Positions 1 through 12,798 of a stretch of 64,000 nucleotides of DNA are shown here, one piece after another. Below the pieces are notes generated by a model. It searched no databases and was not told the DNA's origin. It saw only the letters and a list, made by a program, of their open reading frames with translations. Made by a program: the position numbers and the translations under genes. How positions within the stretch are numbered: the first letter of the stretch is position 1; every line of letters starts with the position of its first letter. Source of the stretch: Coprinellus micaceus (Eukaryota > Basidiomycota > Agaricomycetes > Agaricales > Psathyrellaceae); assembly GCA_951394405.1 (NCBI GenBank), contig OX596334.1:4402001-4466000 (forward strand), given 5' to 3'.

Positions 1-3000
1 AGTGGGTCTGCCGTTTGGTTGTGAGGAGAGTGCTGTTCAACGGTGCCGACTGGTGGGCCCAGGAGATCGTTTGGTCGGTGAAGTCGCGTTCATGGTGGTC
101 TTGAGGAAGGCGTTAGTTCAGGCGCCCCGGCGTTATCAGTGATCATCCTCTGGCAAATGATTGGCTATCATCGGCGCTGGAACGGGTAATGCCCCTGACC
201 GAACCTTTCTCGCCGCAACCACCACCATGAAACGAAGCTGCTCAAGTCGTTCCGTCTCCCCGCCTCTGGACACTGTACGCTAGGACTCCAGCCCAGTCAA
301 GACGTCCTCCACTCGCCACCGCTGCCCCACTGACACTCTCCGCCACTCCTTCCTTCCCTCACGAGCACCAACACCACCAACACCACCCTACGGACTGAGA
401 ACGCTGCTGCAGGATTCTCCTTGACCCTCGAACGCACGTCCTTGCTACGCGCCTTTAACGGGAGCCATATGAGTTGGGACAGAGCATGAGATGCCCTGAA
501 ACTGGGATTCAAGCCTTTCTAGGTTCGTAGTCTCCCTTTATATGGTTACGCTCCAGCAACGCCCCTTTCTTGGAGGTGGAACTCCCCCTTCCCATCTATA
601 GAATTCTGTATAACCGAATATTCACCTTCAGAGCTCTCAAAGTGCCCCAACCACACATCCTTCCATCCCAACAGAGGTCCGAACCGAAGCTCTCCAGGAT
701 AATGATCCATCCCGTCGCCCCCTTCCTTTTGGCCGTAGCCTAGAGTGTTTGCGACAGGGATAACGCGTGGAATAAGTGTCGCGGGCCTGGTTCCCTTGAG
801 CGGTGCGTACTTCCCGACCTCCCCATTCTCCTCTGCCCCACACTCCGTCCTCTCAATCCCGATCCTCCCACTACCCTTGAGCGTCGAGCTCATCTCGTGA
901 ACGTTCGCTGACTTTACCGACTTTATTAGATGGGCATATGTCCTCGACGACGCTGAACGGCGCCCCCTGACAAAGCGTTGTGATTCAGATGCGAGAAACA
1001 GGCTCAATACGCCTCCTGCATTGCGCAACACCTTTCCTGGAAGCTACCCTCTATGGCTGGCATGGGGTATTTCGAACGAGAATGCTCCATAACACTTCGT
1101 CGGGACGATAAGCGCTAGAAACGGCGAGAATATATCCACCAGCACCGAGCGATTCGTCTCAATGCATCGTCCAGATACCAACCTCGAAGTCTCAACCTGT
1201 AGCCTCAACCCGGTCAGCCTTCCGCCCTTCTAGCTCGTGAAGGGAGCGAAGGCTACCCCCCCACAGTTGCTCGCCCAAAGGCTGACGTTCAGATCTACCA
1301 ACTCTCCATCTTCGTAGCTCAGGATGAGGCCAACGCCGGCTGTCCCGACGCCGCCCCCGCTTATGAGCTCTTTGGACGCTGAACGCAGTCTTCAGACGAT
1401 GTACGTTTATTATCCGCCTCGTCTTCCGTACTTCCGATCCCTCCGTTGCCAACTGGGAACTCTGTTGCTCACTTCCTTTACAGTTCGACCGGTTGCCGTT
1501 CCTTCGTTCACTCCGACGAAACGAGAACAAGACATTTACCTTCATCTGGCATTCTAGCTCGCAAGCGGGAGTTCGCTGCATGTAGCCAAGAACGGGGTCC
1601 AGCGCAATCGACGTCTTGGGACACCTTAGTCGAGGTCAGTCCTTGCATTCAGCAATTCTGGCTATGTTGTACTGTGGCATTTAACGTCTACCCGGGTATT
1701 ACGATCTCATTATTTACACCTCCAATGTCCCACTTCCTGTCACGTTCGTGTCGTGTTTACTACATTTTCACCTTATACCAACCCGTCTGGCATTCTCTAC
1801 TGTACCATTCCACCTGACCCGCTTTTTATCCGCCTCCTTCAATAACATCCTACCCTCCCTGCAGCCCGCCTGGATCCATTATGCATGCATAAATTCATCC
1901 TATTCTGTCCCGAAGCTCACGTAGACGCCCCCTTCGACAGCCCCCTCCAGGTCACTAACTCACCCTTTTTGACGATGGCAAACACCTGCCGATGTGCATC
2001 CTCTGAATCACCAGATTGTCCGCGGCATCGATAGAGTTGGGAACGACGGTGGAGTAGAGCGAGGGGTCTGCTCCCCGCCTGATGGCAGCCCGAGGAGGTG
2101 GGTGGGCGAAAGTCTGCTCGCGACGAATTCACCGAGCGTCGTCCCCCGACTTTCACGATCTTCTTCGTCATCGTTCCCGCCCTAGATCAAGACATTCGTG
2201 TCCCTACAGTTGTGCTGAAGTCAACGAAGTGGGCCTGCGGCACCTTGCGCAGAGTGGTCCCTGAGGCAACGGGATGAGGCAGTGGAAGAGGAAGGCAGAG
2301 GCGAGCGTTTGTGGGAACGTGAAGGCGAGGCGACGAAACCGATACCGGATGCTGGGGAATTATGCTGGGTCTCCTGAACGGGCAACCGCGCGCGTTAAGG
2401 CGACAGGGAGCAGTGGGCGCTCGATTCGCTTGTTTGGAAAGGGGAGAGGAGAGTGGGGAGTGGAATGGGATAGCTCAAGGATGGTGGCGGAAGACCGAGC
2501 GACGAACCCGCTTCAGCCGAGAGGTGCCAGGGGTGTTTGCCGGGCAGGTAATACGGATGAGGGTTTGGACCGGTGACCGCTGCGTGCCTATCTACGTCCC
2601 GGCCGCACATCGCCGACAGAGTACCGAGGCTAGACTTGGTGTCATCGTCGTTGGGCTGAGGTGAAAGTTGGAGTGCACACCTGTGCTCCGATTCCCAAAA
2701 GCCATTGCCTGCAGAATGAAGGGAGCGGCGTTTGAGGTGTCCAGCGCACCAACGATGGATTCATCGGTTCATTGATCCAAATTGGAGATGCGACGGTGGG
2801 AGGAAAGTGCGCGGAAAGGGATCCGGGGGGATTGGAGGCTGCATATCACCGACCTGATTGTCCGGCGAAGCGTGTCGCGGGGTGTCGCGAACGCCCGAAC
2901 CATCTTCATGGTCGTGACAGTAACGAGAACCTGGTTGCGGGAGGGGAAAGAGCGTTGGTCGAGGAATATGGTGGGTTCAGCAGAGCAGGTGGGGTCGTCG

Positions 3001-4212
3001 TAAATAAGTAGGAGAGGGAATATTATGGGTCCCAGGAGCCTAGCGTTTGTCGCTGACGTCCCTGTTTGCCGCAGTGCCTTCGAACGACTTCCCGCCCTCC
3101 TTCCAAGCCAGTTCGCCAATTGAGAGGGTATCGCTTTTTCGCCCGTTGAATTGCGTACAATGTGCGCATTTCCCCCCGACTCTCCTCGGGCAATGGGGCT
3201 GTCGGTGCGACTGAGGTGTGTTGAGTGCCGGTAGTCCATGCAGCATGCTTCACAGCCCGGCCGTCTGAACCCTCGTAGGGGGCGAAGAAGCGAATTAACT
3301 CGTGGGGGTGATGGAAATGGCTGTGAGGCGGCATGTTGCAGAGTGCGGTATGGGGTGGTGTGATCACCTCTAGGATGGCCTCCGGGGTATTGCAAGTTTG
3401 AGTGAGTGGCGCGATTGTGGGCTGCATGTTGACAGCCATAGCCAGAGGGCAGCGCTTCGCTCGCAACTGCTCAAAGCCTCAATCGGCCTCCCCTGCGTCT
3501 GTCTGTCCGCAAGGCCCTCGCTTGACTGTCCCTCTGGGAGAACTTCATCACTGTTCGACGGTCGTAGAGCACTGGCGCGTCTACGAGGAGGGGGATAATT
3601 GAGCAGACACTTCGGGCCGTGGATGGTCATTAAAGGAGAGACGTACCTGTTCATTACATTCCCAATACACGATACGAGGGAGCGGCATACGCATTCCCCG
3701 TCGAGTGCTGCCAGAGGATGAGGAGGCGAGGGCTAAAGCAGCGTTGACTAAACGGGCAATGCAACGGTGCTCAAGGTCCGTCTCCAAGGCTGATCATGAG
3801 AGGTTTCGCATCCGAAGCACGCAGTAAGCCCTGGGGGAGAAGCTTTGAGGACGGTATGCAGGTAAGAGGGTTGTAAGAGGGGGTTGGGCCGTTGTGTTGG
3901 ACTTAGCTTCCTGGGTCTATGCCCGGCATCCTGGAGCATGATGATGGTAGGCAGAGCAGCCGGTTGAAAGGTAGCCTCAGCCGCTGAGCAAAGAGAAGAG
4001 AGGATCTCGCTGGTCCCGTTCATCGCGGTCGTGGTATGACGCCCTTTGGGTCAGGGGTACTTCCTTATTGAGCGCCGGCAAATGCCGACCGACTGTCCCA
4101 CGAACCGATCCCAGATGGAACTGGGGTTCGAGTGCTTAAGCGCCGACCCTTTCGTCCTCCCTCTCGATTCCATGCCACATCGAGTGCCCTGATGTCCAAC
4201 TAGACGAGGAAA
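1..4212. other. Gene-poor 4.2 kb with no recognised gene
   Basis: I see no convincing gene here. Open frames exist on both strands (for example 546-1031 and 2769-3395, both minus), but none shows a known motif, a signal peptide or a splice pattern that joins into a longer product. Nor do I see terminal repeats or transposase or reverse-transcriptase motifs. The end of the stretch is probably the promoter and 5' leader of the NLR-like gene at 4213. It could contain decayed sequence or a non-coding transcript that cannot be recognised by eye. Confidence 0.4.
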
Positions 4213-7200
4213 ATGTCCGATCCACCGAGTCGTCGAAAGAAGGGGGGGCTGCTTGGCATGTTCAGAGGTCTTCGAAAGCGGTCCAAATCTCGCGAACCAC
4301 CCACAACCCCGACGCAGGACGGCTCTGTACAGATAAGAACATCAGGTGGCCATACCGATGGGCGCCCCAGCCCCTCCGACATCGAGCAGATACGTGGAGT
4401 GGGACAACACCAGGCTCCCTCTATATCGCCCCATACATCTCCGACTATTCATGTGGAAGATCGTTCCAACCACCATGGCCATACTTGTGAGCGTGAATCA
4501 AGTCTCTCCGGCCTACTAGCCGTTCTGATTCATCTAAAAGACAATAGTACACACAATGTGCAAGGAGTTGCAAATTACATTGGCACCGTGACAAATGCGA
4601 TCTTTTCTTCGTCAGGAAGTGGTGAGTCGGACGACTTCGCGACTAGTTGCATAGGCCCCATACTGAGGACCTGCCAGATGCAGCCTTGCTATGGGACAGC
4701 CTGCCGAAGCAACGGGAACTCAGCGGCCAGCAGAGAGAGTACTTGGAGGGGAGCCGCGAAGATACTGTTCAGTACGCCCTGACCTGGGGCGAAGATCCAA
4801 ATTCAGAGGTCGCCTTGTTTATCCACGGACCTGCGGGCGTGGGGAAGTCCACACTCGCCCGCCATCTCACCCATTGTCTCCACGCCAGTGGTCGGCTTGC
4901 GGCTTCGGTGTCTCTCAGCGGCATACCCACCGACGCCCGAGGTCCAGAGAGCGTTGTGAAGCTGATAGCGCGGGAGATTGGGGAGAACCATCCAGAGGCA
5001 ATACCAGCCATCCTTGAGGCCATCAGGTTGTGCAAGGGCGCACCGTTGGAGGACCATTTCAAACGGTTCCTCAAGGACGTCGTGTGTTCTCTGAAGCGTT
5101 CATATCCGCTGACGGTTGTCTTCGATGCCGTTGACGAGTGGGAGTCATACGGGACTCTGATCAAGGCACTCCCGCGTCTGTCCTCCTCAGCTTCATCGCT
5201 CAGGTTTATCCTGTTGGGCCGGCTGGATCCTCGAGCGCGTGGACTCGACGATGCCTCTGTACACCTTTACCCACTCCGTCCCGTGTCGAGAGGTATCATG
5301 GAGCGCTACTTCGGCCACCAATTCAACAGCATACGCTGGGACAGCGGACGGTGCCCTTCACCGAGCCAGACGGCCGAGCTCGCCGAGCTTGCAAACGGCC
5401 TCTTCATCTGGGCGTCAATCGCTTGCTCCCTGCTGAAGAAGAGGTTGAGCCTCTCCTCCCCCAACCAGACTCTGGAAGCTATCCTTCGTTCGCATAGAGG
5501 CCTAGGAGATAACGACGGCTTGGCTCGATTATATTACCAGGCATTTGTGTGGCTCTTCCCCGATTTGGATGCCCAAGAACTCGTGCGGATGTACTTAGGA
5601 GCGACACTGGTTCTCCAGGAACCCCTCCCAATCACTGATTTCGCCTCACTCACCAATCTACCGGCACATGCAGCAGAAGAGATTCAAGGGTGCCTCACCG
5701 CCTTTCAAATTCGACAGCCAACAGACCATGAGGGACTTTGCCTGGTCCACCCCGCAGGCGACCTATTCCATCTATCATTGCTGGAATACCTCCAAAGCAC
5801 CCTGCCGTCCACAGATACTGCCTTCCACATCTCAGCCTTCAGTGCACACTCTCACTTGGCCGAATTGTGCCTCACGAAATTCCCCCAATTACTTCCCGCC
5901 TCCAGAAACATCACCACCCTTCACCTTACTCCCCAAGAGAAGTATATTGTGAAGTATCTGGCTACCCATCTTTACAAAGGAACACCCTCAGTGAAGCCCG
6001 GGTCAAGTATCGAGTGGTCGCAAACAAGACACCACCACCTTTTTCAACAACTCGGAATCGCACATTTGCGCCACTGGGGGAGCCTCCTTCTTGACTTGGT
6101 GAAGCCTGGCTCCCCGATGAAGGAGGGAGAGTATGCAGACAGCAGAGCAGGGAGGCTGATGTGTGACATTGCTGCAGTTCTGCAGAGTGACTCGGCATTA
6201 CGGTCATTTCAAATAGCTTGCCTGGAGCTGGCGGTCCGTCTCCAGCCCGAGGACGCGAAAACTTGGCTCAACCTGGGTTGGGCTTACTATGACTCAGCTG
6301 AATATAGCAGAGACGTCGACGCAGGAGAAAGGGCTGTACTGGCCCATCAAAACGCATTGGATGTGGTGGAAGAATCCGGGAGTTCTGACCGAGCCAGGGC
6401 ACTGTACTCTCTGGCGACTTCGCTCTGCACCCATTTTGAGCTCCTTGGGAATACTCAAGACCTAGATCGTTCAATATCACTCCACCAAGAGGCCCTGGCT
6501 CTGCGCCCTCCAGGCCATGAGGACAGAGGATACTCCTTGAACAACTTGTCCGTCTCCCTTCATTCCCGCTTGAACCTCAGAGACTCTGTGGGCGACATCG
6601 AGGAGGTAGTTGAATTGCGGAGAGAGGTGCTCAAACTCATGCCCCGGGGTCATGCTGACCGTGGCTTGGCTCTCCAGAACCTCGCCAGTTCCCTCTATTC
6701 TTGCTTCCAGACAACGGCATCCACTGCCGACTTGGACGAGGCAGTTCGACTGCACAGGGAAGTCCTGGAACTGTGCCCACCCGGACATGCAGACCGTGCT
6801 GCAGCTCTCGTAAGTCTGGCATCCTCCCTCCATTCTTCCTTTGAGATGAGAGCGTCCGTCAATGATCTCGACGAAGGCATCTCGATGTGCCGGGAGGTGT
6901 TGGAACTGTGTCCGACGGGTCATGTCGAGCGGGGGATTTCGCTTGACAAGCTTGCATGGTACCTATCACTGCGATATGAAGCTGGAGGAGAGAGACACGA
7001 TCTCGAAGAATCCGTTTTTCTCGGTCGAGAACGTCTTGCCATCGCCCCGACTGGTCACAATGATCGTGTCTACGCAGTCGGCGCACTATCTATGGCACTG
7101 CGATTTCAGCCTGAAGACCTTGACGAAGCCCTTCGCCTCAGACGAGAGTCCACCTCACTCATGCCAAAAACCCACTCTCGGTGGTGGGAGTGGCTCATGT

Positions 7201-7385
7201 ACCTCGCCATCGTCCTCCATTGCCACTACGAACACTCGGGTGCGCCCGATAAGCTTGAAGAAGCTATCTCGGTTTTCGAAGAGGCCCTCTCGTTATGCCC
7301 ACCAAATCACTACCTGCGTCCCAGACTCCTCCGCCTCCAAGCCAAGCTGGCTGAAGCCCAGTCTTCGTCCTCACCTCACCCATGA
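4213..7385 (+). CDS. NACHT-TPR NLR-like protein
   Basis: Predicted STAND-class signalling NTPase, the fungal NLR-like architecture associated with non-self recognition and regulated cell death. Two exons, 4213-4621 and 4678-7385, are joined over a 56-nt intron (GTGAGT..CTGCCAG) in continuous frame, giving about 1038 aa. The N-terminus (about 1-30) is strongly basic and carries GLLGMFRGLRKRSK. A Walker A GPAGVGKST lies near residues 187-195, a Walker B-like VVFDAVDEW near 282-290, and a possible arginine-sensor segment FILLGRLDPRARG follows. From about 655 to 1020 there are roughly seven TPR-type repeats of about 42 residues, with the recurring pattern LxPPGHxDRxxxLxxLAxxL. Agaricomycete proteins with these repeats often carry a CHAT domain; none is visible and the protein stops just after the repeats. 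Start: the first ATG giving the basic N-terminus. The family is firm; the biological role is inferred. Confidence 0.85.
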
Positions 7386-7600
7386 CCTTCTACTTACTGC
7401 TTCCCCACACGTTCCGCACCACGGACTACGATTCCCGATACTTTTTTTTGCCCAGTCTCCGTCCTCACTTCCCCCATGCTCTTCCTCTGTCCCACACGTT
7501 CCGCACCAGACTCCAATTCCCGATATTTCTCTGCCCATGATCTCTTACTTACTCCCCCACACGTTCCACACTACAGACCACGATTCACGATCTCTTTTCA
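7356..7600 (+). repeat. Imperfect tandem repeat across the NLR 3' end
   Basis: A unit of about 94 nt begins inside the last codons of the NLR gene (7356), recurs at 7450, and a shorter third copy begins near 7534. Recognisable anchors are CCCATG at 7379, 7473 and 7534, followed each time by CCCACACGTTCC-like and GATTCCCGATA-like blocks. The stop codon of the NLR gene lies inside the first unit. The whole stretch is pyrimidine-rich. Copies differ by point changes and by an internal deletion of about 33 nt in the third. Confidence 0.7.
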
Positions 7601-7931
7601 CCCCTTCGATAACCCCCTTCCTATGCTACACCCCGTCATCATCGTCAATATGATTTTACTTACTTCCTGTTGCCGCTAAACATTCTCGATCGCGAGTACT
7701 GATATCGCGTTCCCGACGCGTATTTGGTTCTGACGTGTTCCCCAATCGACGAGCGAAGAAGGAAGCTCGAAGAAGGATGAACGAAGAAGTATGAATGAAT
7801 GATGATAACGGAAACATAGACGTCCATACGCATGGTGGTTGTATTTTGGCAGGAAGGTAAGGCATGGGATGGTACATGAAGTCTGCGACGGATGCGACAA
7901 TGTGATGAAGAAAACGGGGTGGAGGGAGCGT

Positions 7932-8738
7932 TTACTCGGAGGTAGCCTTGGCTTTCTTGGTCGCGGAGGTGTTCTCCCTATTGGAGAGCGGGTGGTTAGT
8001 TAAAAAGGTCGATCAAGGGTTAAACGAGGGAGGAAGTGTAAGAGAAAGGGGCGAGCGAGCGAGATATACGGATGGAAGGGATAACAGCGAAACAGATCCA
8101 CGTACCGGAACCCATTCTTGAACCTCCTAGACACATCCTTCAGGTACTGCATCCTGCCGGTACCGGTGGTCTTGCGGCGCTTGGCCTTCTGGCCCCACTC
8201 GTACGACCTGAGCTTGGCGGAGGGGAAGCCGCATTGGGCGCAGGCTGCATCGGATACGCGATGATCAATCTACGTCTGGGGAATCGGAAAGGAAGACGCA
8301 CTCTTGTGCTGCTTGTGGAAAGCACGGTTGCCGCAGCGCCTGCAGAGGGTGTGGCTCTTGGTGTGGCGCTTACTGTGTGACGGGGTTTACTATGAGTTGG
8401 GTGTGGGGCGGGGTAGTGGGGAAGGAGGAGACGAACCCGAAGGACGAGGTACCTGGAGGAGGGGCGGGTGATCAGCCAAGATCATGGCGTATTGGGGGAC
8501 GACGTACCTTTCGTCTATACGATTCCAACGTATACACAGAAATCCGTCAGCTCAACGTCTCTCATCCAATCCCATAGAGAAAATCGCAGAAAATCGCCCT
8601 CCCATCCACCATCCATCCAACCCCATCCACCGCATATCCCCCCGCATCCATCCCAAAATCGCCCATCCACCCTCATATCTCTCCTCCTCCACTCGCTGTA
8701 CGTCCATACGTCCGTTCCAGAGCGAAAAGACTCACCAT
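7932..8738 (-). CDS. RPL37: 60S ribosomal protein eL37
   Basis: Zinc-binding protein of the cytosolic large ribosomal subunit. Spliced on the minus strand from 8736-8738, 8508-8514, 8437-8452, 8302-8372, 8106-8244 and 7932-7977: 282 nt, 93 aa, the usual length for eL37. The product begins [20 protein letters not shown]. It has the CxxC pairs CRRC and CAQC of the zinc site and the conserved block [19 protein letters not shown]. The first coding exon is the ATG alone, followed by GTGAGT. The next two exons are 7 nt and 16 nt long. Introns are 221, 55, 64, 57 and 128 nt, all GT..AG. Identity is certain. The tiny exons are supported because they recreate the invariant N-terminus exactly. Confidence 0.95.
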
Positions 8739-9202
8739 CTCGACGTGTGTTTTCTTGAGGGGGGCGGGGGCGTTGAGTGGGGGGTGTCGAGGGCGTTGAG
8801 TGAGGACGTTTTTAGGAAGGTTTTGATGGGATCAGGGTTGGGTTGATGTAAGCCCCTATCCCTCCCCGGTGCTCTCTCTTGGACTACGAGGAAAGTAATT
8901 CGAAATCCCACCAACGCGTCACAGGCTTACACATCTCACACCGTCCAAGTCCAAACCCACCTGAAAGAAATAAGCCTCCGTGTACCCAGGCCAGCCTGCG
9001 CAGGCACCTCCCCCACCCACCGCTGGTGTATTTCGAAATTGCGCTCTTTACAAAATGGGGGTGGAGGGGAAGGGGAGAGGGGAAGTGAATCTCCTCCTCC
9101 CCGCTCCTCTCCTCTCCCGAGGAAGTCACCCCCTTTACGCTTTACCCTAGGGTTCCCGCTCTGACATCCTCCTTTCCTTTCGGGTGAAAGGAAGGAAGTG
9201 GA

Positions 9203-12103
9203 ATGGAGTTCAACCCATGGCTCGACTCTCTCTCGAGCCCCACCTTCGGCCAAGGAGACCGAGACCCGTCTTCTCGGTCGTTCACAGACTCTCTTCACAC
9301 CGCCAAAGACACGACGACGACGCGTCCCCGCTCTTCTCTTAGTATGAGTAGTGGACTTTCGGAGTCCTCCGCCCAATGGCAGACGGCGTCGGACGTGTGG
9401 CGGAACGATGACCATGGCGCGGGGTATGGTACGCTCCCGGACTCGTGGTCGCAGACGCTGGATTCGTTGCTTGGGTCTACGCTTGGTTCGTTCGTTCCCT
9501 TTGCGTGATCTTATCCAACCATCCTAACCCACCTACGTAGACGTCACGACTCCAAACAACACCAGCACCAACAACACCTTAACCTCCCCGCGCTCCTCCC
9601 CCGAAACCGGCACATCCATCTCAGGCGACTCCACGCACCTATTCAGCTCCGCCTCAGCCGTCTCGCCCACCTCTTTCTCTTCTGCCTCCTCCTCTGCGTC
9701 CTCTGCGCCCTCGTCGTCTAGTACGTACCCCACGCGCAGCGCACCCCACTCCGCTGGCACGTACCGCCTGTCGCTGTCGCTCTCACCCTCGGACCCGTTC
9801 GACCTCCTCCCGACGAGTCCTCCGAAGCGAGCGTCGGGACGAGGCGAGGTTTCGTTCGGTGCACACCACGCAACGGGACCCGTGTCGGGGCTGAACTTCG
9901 CGTACGACCCTTCCTCTTCTTCTCCCTCCCACTCTACCCACTCCTCTTCAACCCATCCCACCCAAGGAACTCAAACAACACCAATCTCCTACATATCCAA
10001 TACATCCGCGCCCTCCCTCCCTCCCGCATTCCGGCTCCTCCTCCACCCCACCCTTCCCCTCGAATCCTCACCGCCCCATCAGGCTTTCGATGGGCACACC
10101 CAAGGTACTCCGTGCGTGGGGCAGGCGCAAGCGACGTGCGTCGCACCCGCTGACCTCGCCCTTCACCCACACCGTCCTACGCTAGGAGGGAACTCGACCG
10201 CTGGTTCGGTCTCTTCCTCTCTCTCGCTCTCCAACAACTTCAACCCCACGCAGGACACCAACACCTACCGTCCCGGGCTCGGCGGGTGGTCCCCTGCCCC
10301 TGCCCACACACTCACACCCAACCCAGTTGCAAGTAACGCACTCGACACACGGGGCACAAGTAACACACTCGACACACGAGGTACTGGCAGCACACTCGAC
10401 GCCCGGGCCCAACAAGCGTCAGGACAGACGAATTACGCCCTCGCATCCGCGATCGTCCCAGGCCTCAGACCGCCCTGCCCGAGGCCGTCTGCTGGGCGGC
10501 TTACTTCGTCTTCTTTGGGACCTTATTCTGCTTCGTCGACTTCGGCTCCCGCCGCGAGCTCGAACCTCAATGGTAGTAGCCTCAAGCAGAGCCACAACGC
10601 CGACAGGAACGTCCCCATTTCGACTGTGACGACGCGTCGGACGCGTCGGAACGCCAGTTCCAACCGCGTTTCCCGTGCCTACTCCTTCGGTTCCGACGTC
10701 GAAGACCCCTCCGACCCCGAACAGGACGATGAAGACGAAGACGACTCTTCAGAAGACGTATACCACCCCTCCTCATCGAGCACGCACTCCCTCCCCAGCG
10801 GGTCGAACTCGCGCGAGGGGTCGCCTTATACGTTCGGTGCTCGTCCCAGCGGCGGCGGTGGGTTCGAGGCGGGGTTGTCGAGGTGTCGCCCGGGGTCGAG
10901 GTCCAGCGTTAGTGCGTTGGGTACTGGGAACGCGAGTAACGGGAGTGGATATGCGAACGGGACTGGGACTGGGTACGCATTCGAAGGATTCGACGGCCCA
11001 GCCGGGTCGATCCGCGTCGAACGCACAACCCGACGCGGGAAGGGTAAAGCGAAGGGAAGCGCGGCGCTCGCGTTGGCCGTCGTTACCCAGATGAGTCGGA
11101 TTCAACAACAGGGCTCTGGGTCTCTCGTCCACACCTCCTCCCCTTCTCTCCTTTACACTTCCAACAACGCCAATCCTTCTCTGTACAGTGACAACAACAC
11201 GCTTCCTTTCTCCCAAGACAACATGGGAATAGGATCGATGGACACGACAACGGTGGACGCAAGACCACTCCGCCGCACGGGGACGAAGCGGAAGAACACG
11301 TCCATCCCGCTCCCGGTGCCCGTGCCGCACCTCATCAAGAAGAGTCGGGGGCGGAAGGTGCCTTATGTTCCTGTTCCTGTTCCTGTTCCTGTTCCTGTTC
11401 CTGGTCCTGGTCCTGGTTTTGTTGGGGTGGACGGGGGTGAGGATGAGATGGGGAACGGGGGTGGGTCTATGGAGCTTGGGGACGAGACGTCTAGCTTCAC
11501 CGCTCCGAGCACGTTCTCCTCCCCATCCTCGCCTCTGAGTCTCCACACCCTCCCCATCTCCCGCGCCGGTACCACCGCTCCGCGCCCCATCCGAGGCGCC
11601 CGTCGGTCTTCTTCATCCTCGGGTACAAGCGCAAGCACAGCGTATAGTTTGGGAGAGGGCGGGAAGCGTACATATAGTCTAGGCGAAGGCGGGAAGCGGA
11701 CGTACATGTGCGAAGTCCCCGGGTGCGGGAAGTGTTTTGTGAGGGGGGAGCATTTGAAGAGGCATGTGAGGAGTATACATACTTGGGATAAACGTGAGTT
11801 TCTTGTTTGTTTGAGTTTAGGTCTTCGTTTGGGGTTCGGGTTTCTTGTGGTGTCGGATTGAGTTTTCGTTCGTCCGTTCTTGATCCTCCTTGTGTCGAGT
11901 TGGGTTTCGTCGACCATGTTGCTCGGGTACACCACCTTGCTCTTCTTCTCACTGTTCCCCTCCGCATCTGTTTACCGTCTTGCCTGGTCCTAACGCTAAC
12001 ACTCCCTCGCGTAGCACACCCGTGCCCGTATAATGGATGCGACAAGACGTTTAGTAGGCGGGATAACCTTGGTCAGCATGTGAGGGTTCATCTGCAGGTG
12101 TGA
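9203..12103 (+). CDS. C2H2 zinc-finger transcription factor (Msn2/4-like finger pair)
   Basis: Predicted nuclear DNA-binding regulator. Exons 9203-9485, 9541-11793 and 12015-12103 join in frame to about 874 aa. Two adjacent C2H2 fingers sit at the extreme C-terminus. The first has CEVPGC and ends HVRSIH (C-x4-C, H-x4-H). The second has CPYNGC, SRRDNLGQH and HVRVH. The 221-nt intron (11794-12014) falls in the linker between the fingers. The rest is low-complexity Ser/Thr/Pro sequence with an acidic run (DPEQDDEDEDD), a VP dipeptide run at 11366-11410 and a duplicated YSLGEGGKRT unit at 11641-11704. Paired C-terminal fingers resemble the stress regulators Msn2/Msn4 and similar basidiomycete proteins, but the target sequence and pathway cannot be read from the sequence. 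The linker intron is the junction most worth confirming. Confidence 0.82.
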
Positions 12104-12125
12104 TGGGTCTTTTGAGGTGGAGTGT

Positions 12126-12171
12126 GGGGATGGGGATGGGGATGGGGATGGGGACGGGGACGGGGATGGGT
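12126..12171 (+). repeat. G-rich GGGGAT/GGGGAC hexamer microsatellite
   Basis: About seven consecutive hexamers GGGGAT or GGGGAC lie just after the stop codon of the zinc-finger gene, probably in its 3' UTR. The regular runs of four G make a G-quadruplex possible in DNA or RNA. It does not match the TTAGGG telomere unit. Confidence 0.8.
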
Positions 12172-12798
12172 TTCGTTTGATATGCGCTTGAACTTGGTTT
12201 AGGATACCACTTGGACGGTTGCGTTTGGTATACGCTCGGACTTCATATACTCTCTCACTTCTCGGACCCCACCTCATGGACTCTCTCCCTCTCTCTCAGT
12301 ACAGACACAGACATTGCATGGACGCTCCGCGCGCTTTCTCTTTCTTTCTTGGTTGACCTATCCATCTATGCATTTATCTATCCCGTCATACTCTAGTTAT
12401 CCGAATCTCGTGCTCTAGTTACCTGTTACCTCAGCTCCCACTGCTCTTGCATCGCTCTCAGATCTCTATACCGTGTAGCATAATTACCCCTGTGTTCCAA
12501 CGTTCCAACGTTCATATCTGTATGATTATCTTTGCTCTCCTAAAATTCAACTTGAGGCTTGAAAAGCCTGTGAACCGTGCGATGAATGCTTCGCCGTCAG
12601 CGTCATCATCGTCGTATCCTCCAAGCTCTATAGCGGATTTGGAGTACCATCGCACCTCGCTGCGTAACATTCGATTCTATCGTCCCATTGGCCAGAGAGT
12701 CGTTGTAAATTTGCTTATGCTACAATATGTTACTTAAATAATATATAAATACATCGCCTACCGCACTCCTTCCCTCCCAGACGTCCCACTCACATATC

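Noticed and set aside
2769..3395. 208-codon minus-strand frame in the gene-poor start
   Set aside because: No motif, no signal peptide and no splice partners; plausible by chance in GC-rich sequence.
8072..8380. Plus-strand frame across the eL37 locus
   Set aside because: Antisense of verified ribosomal protein exons and introns.
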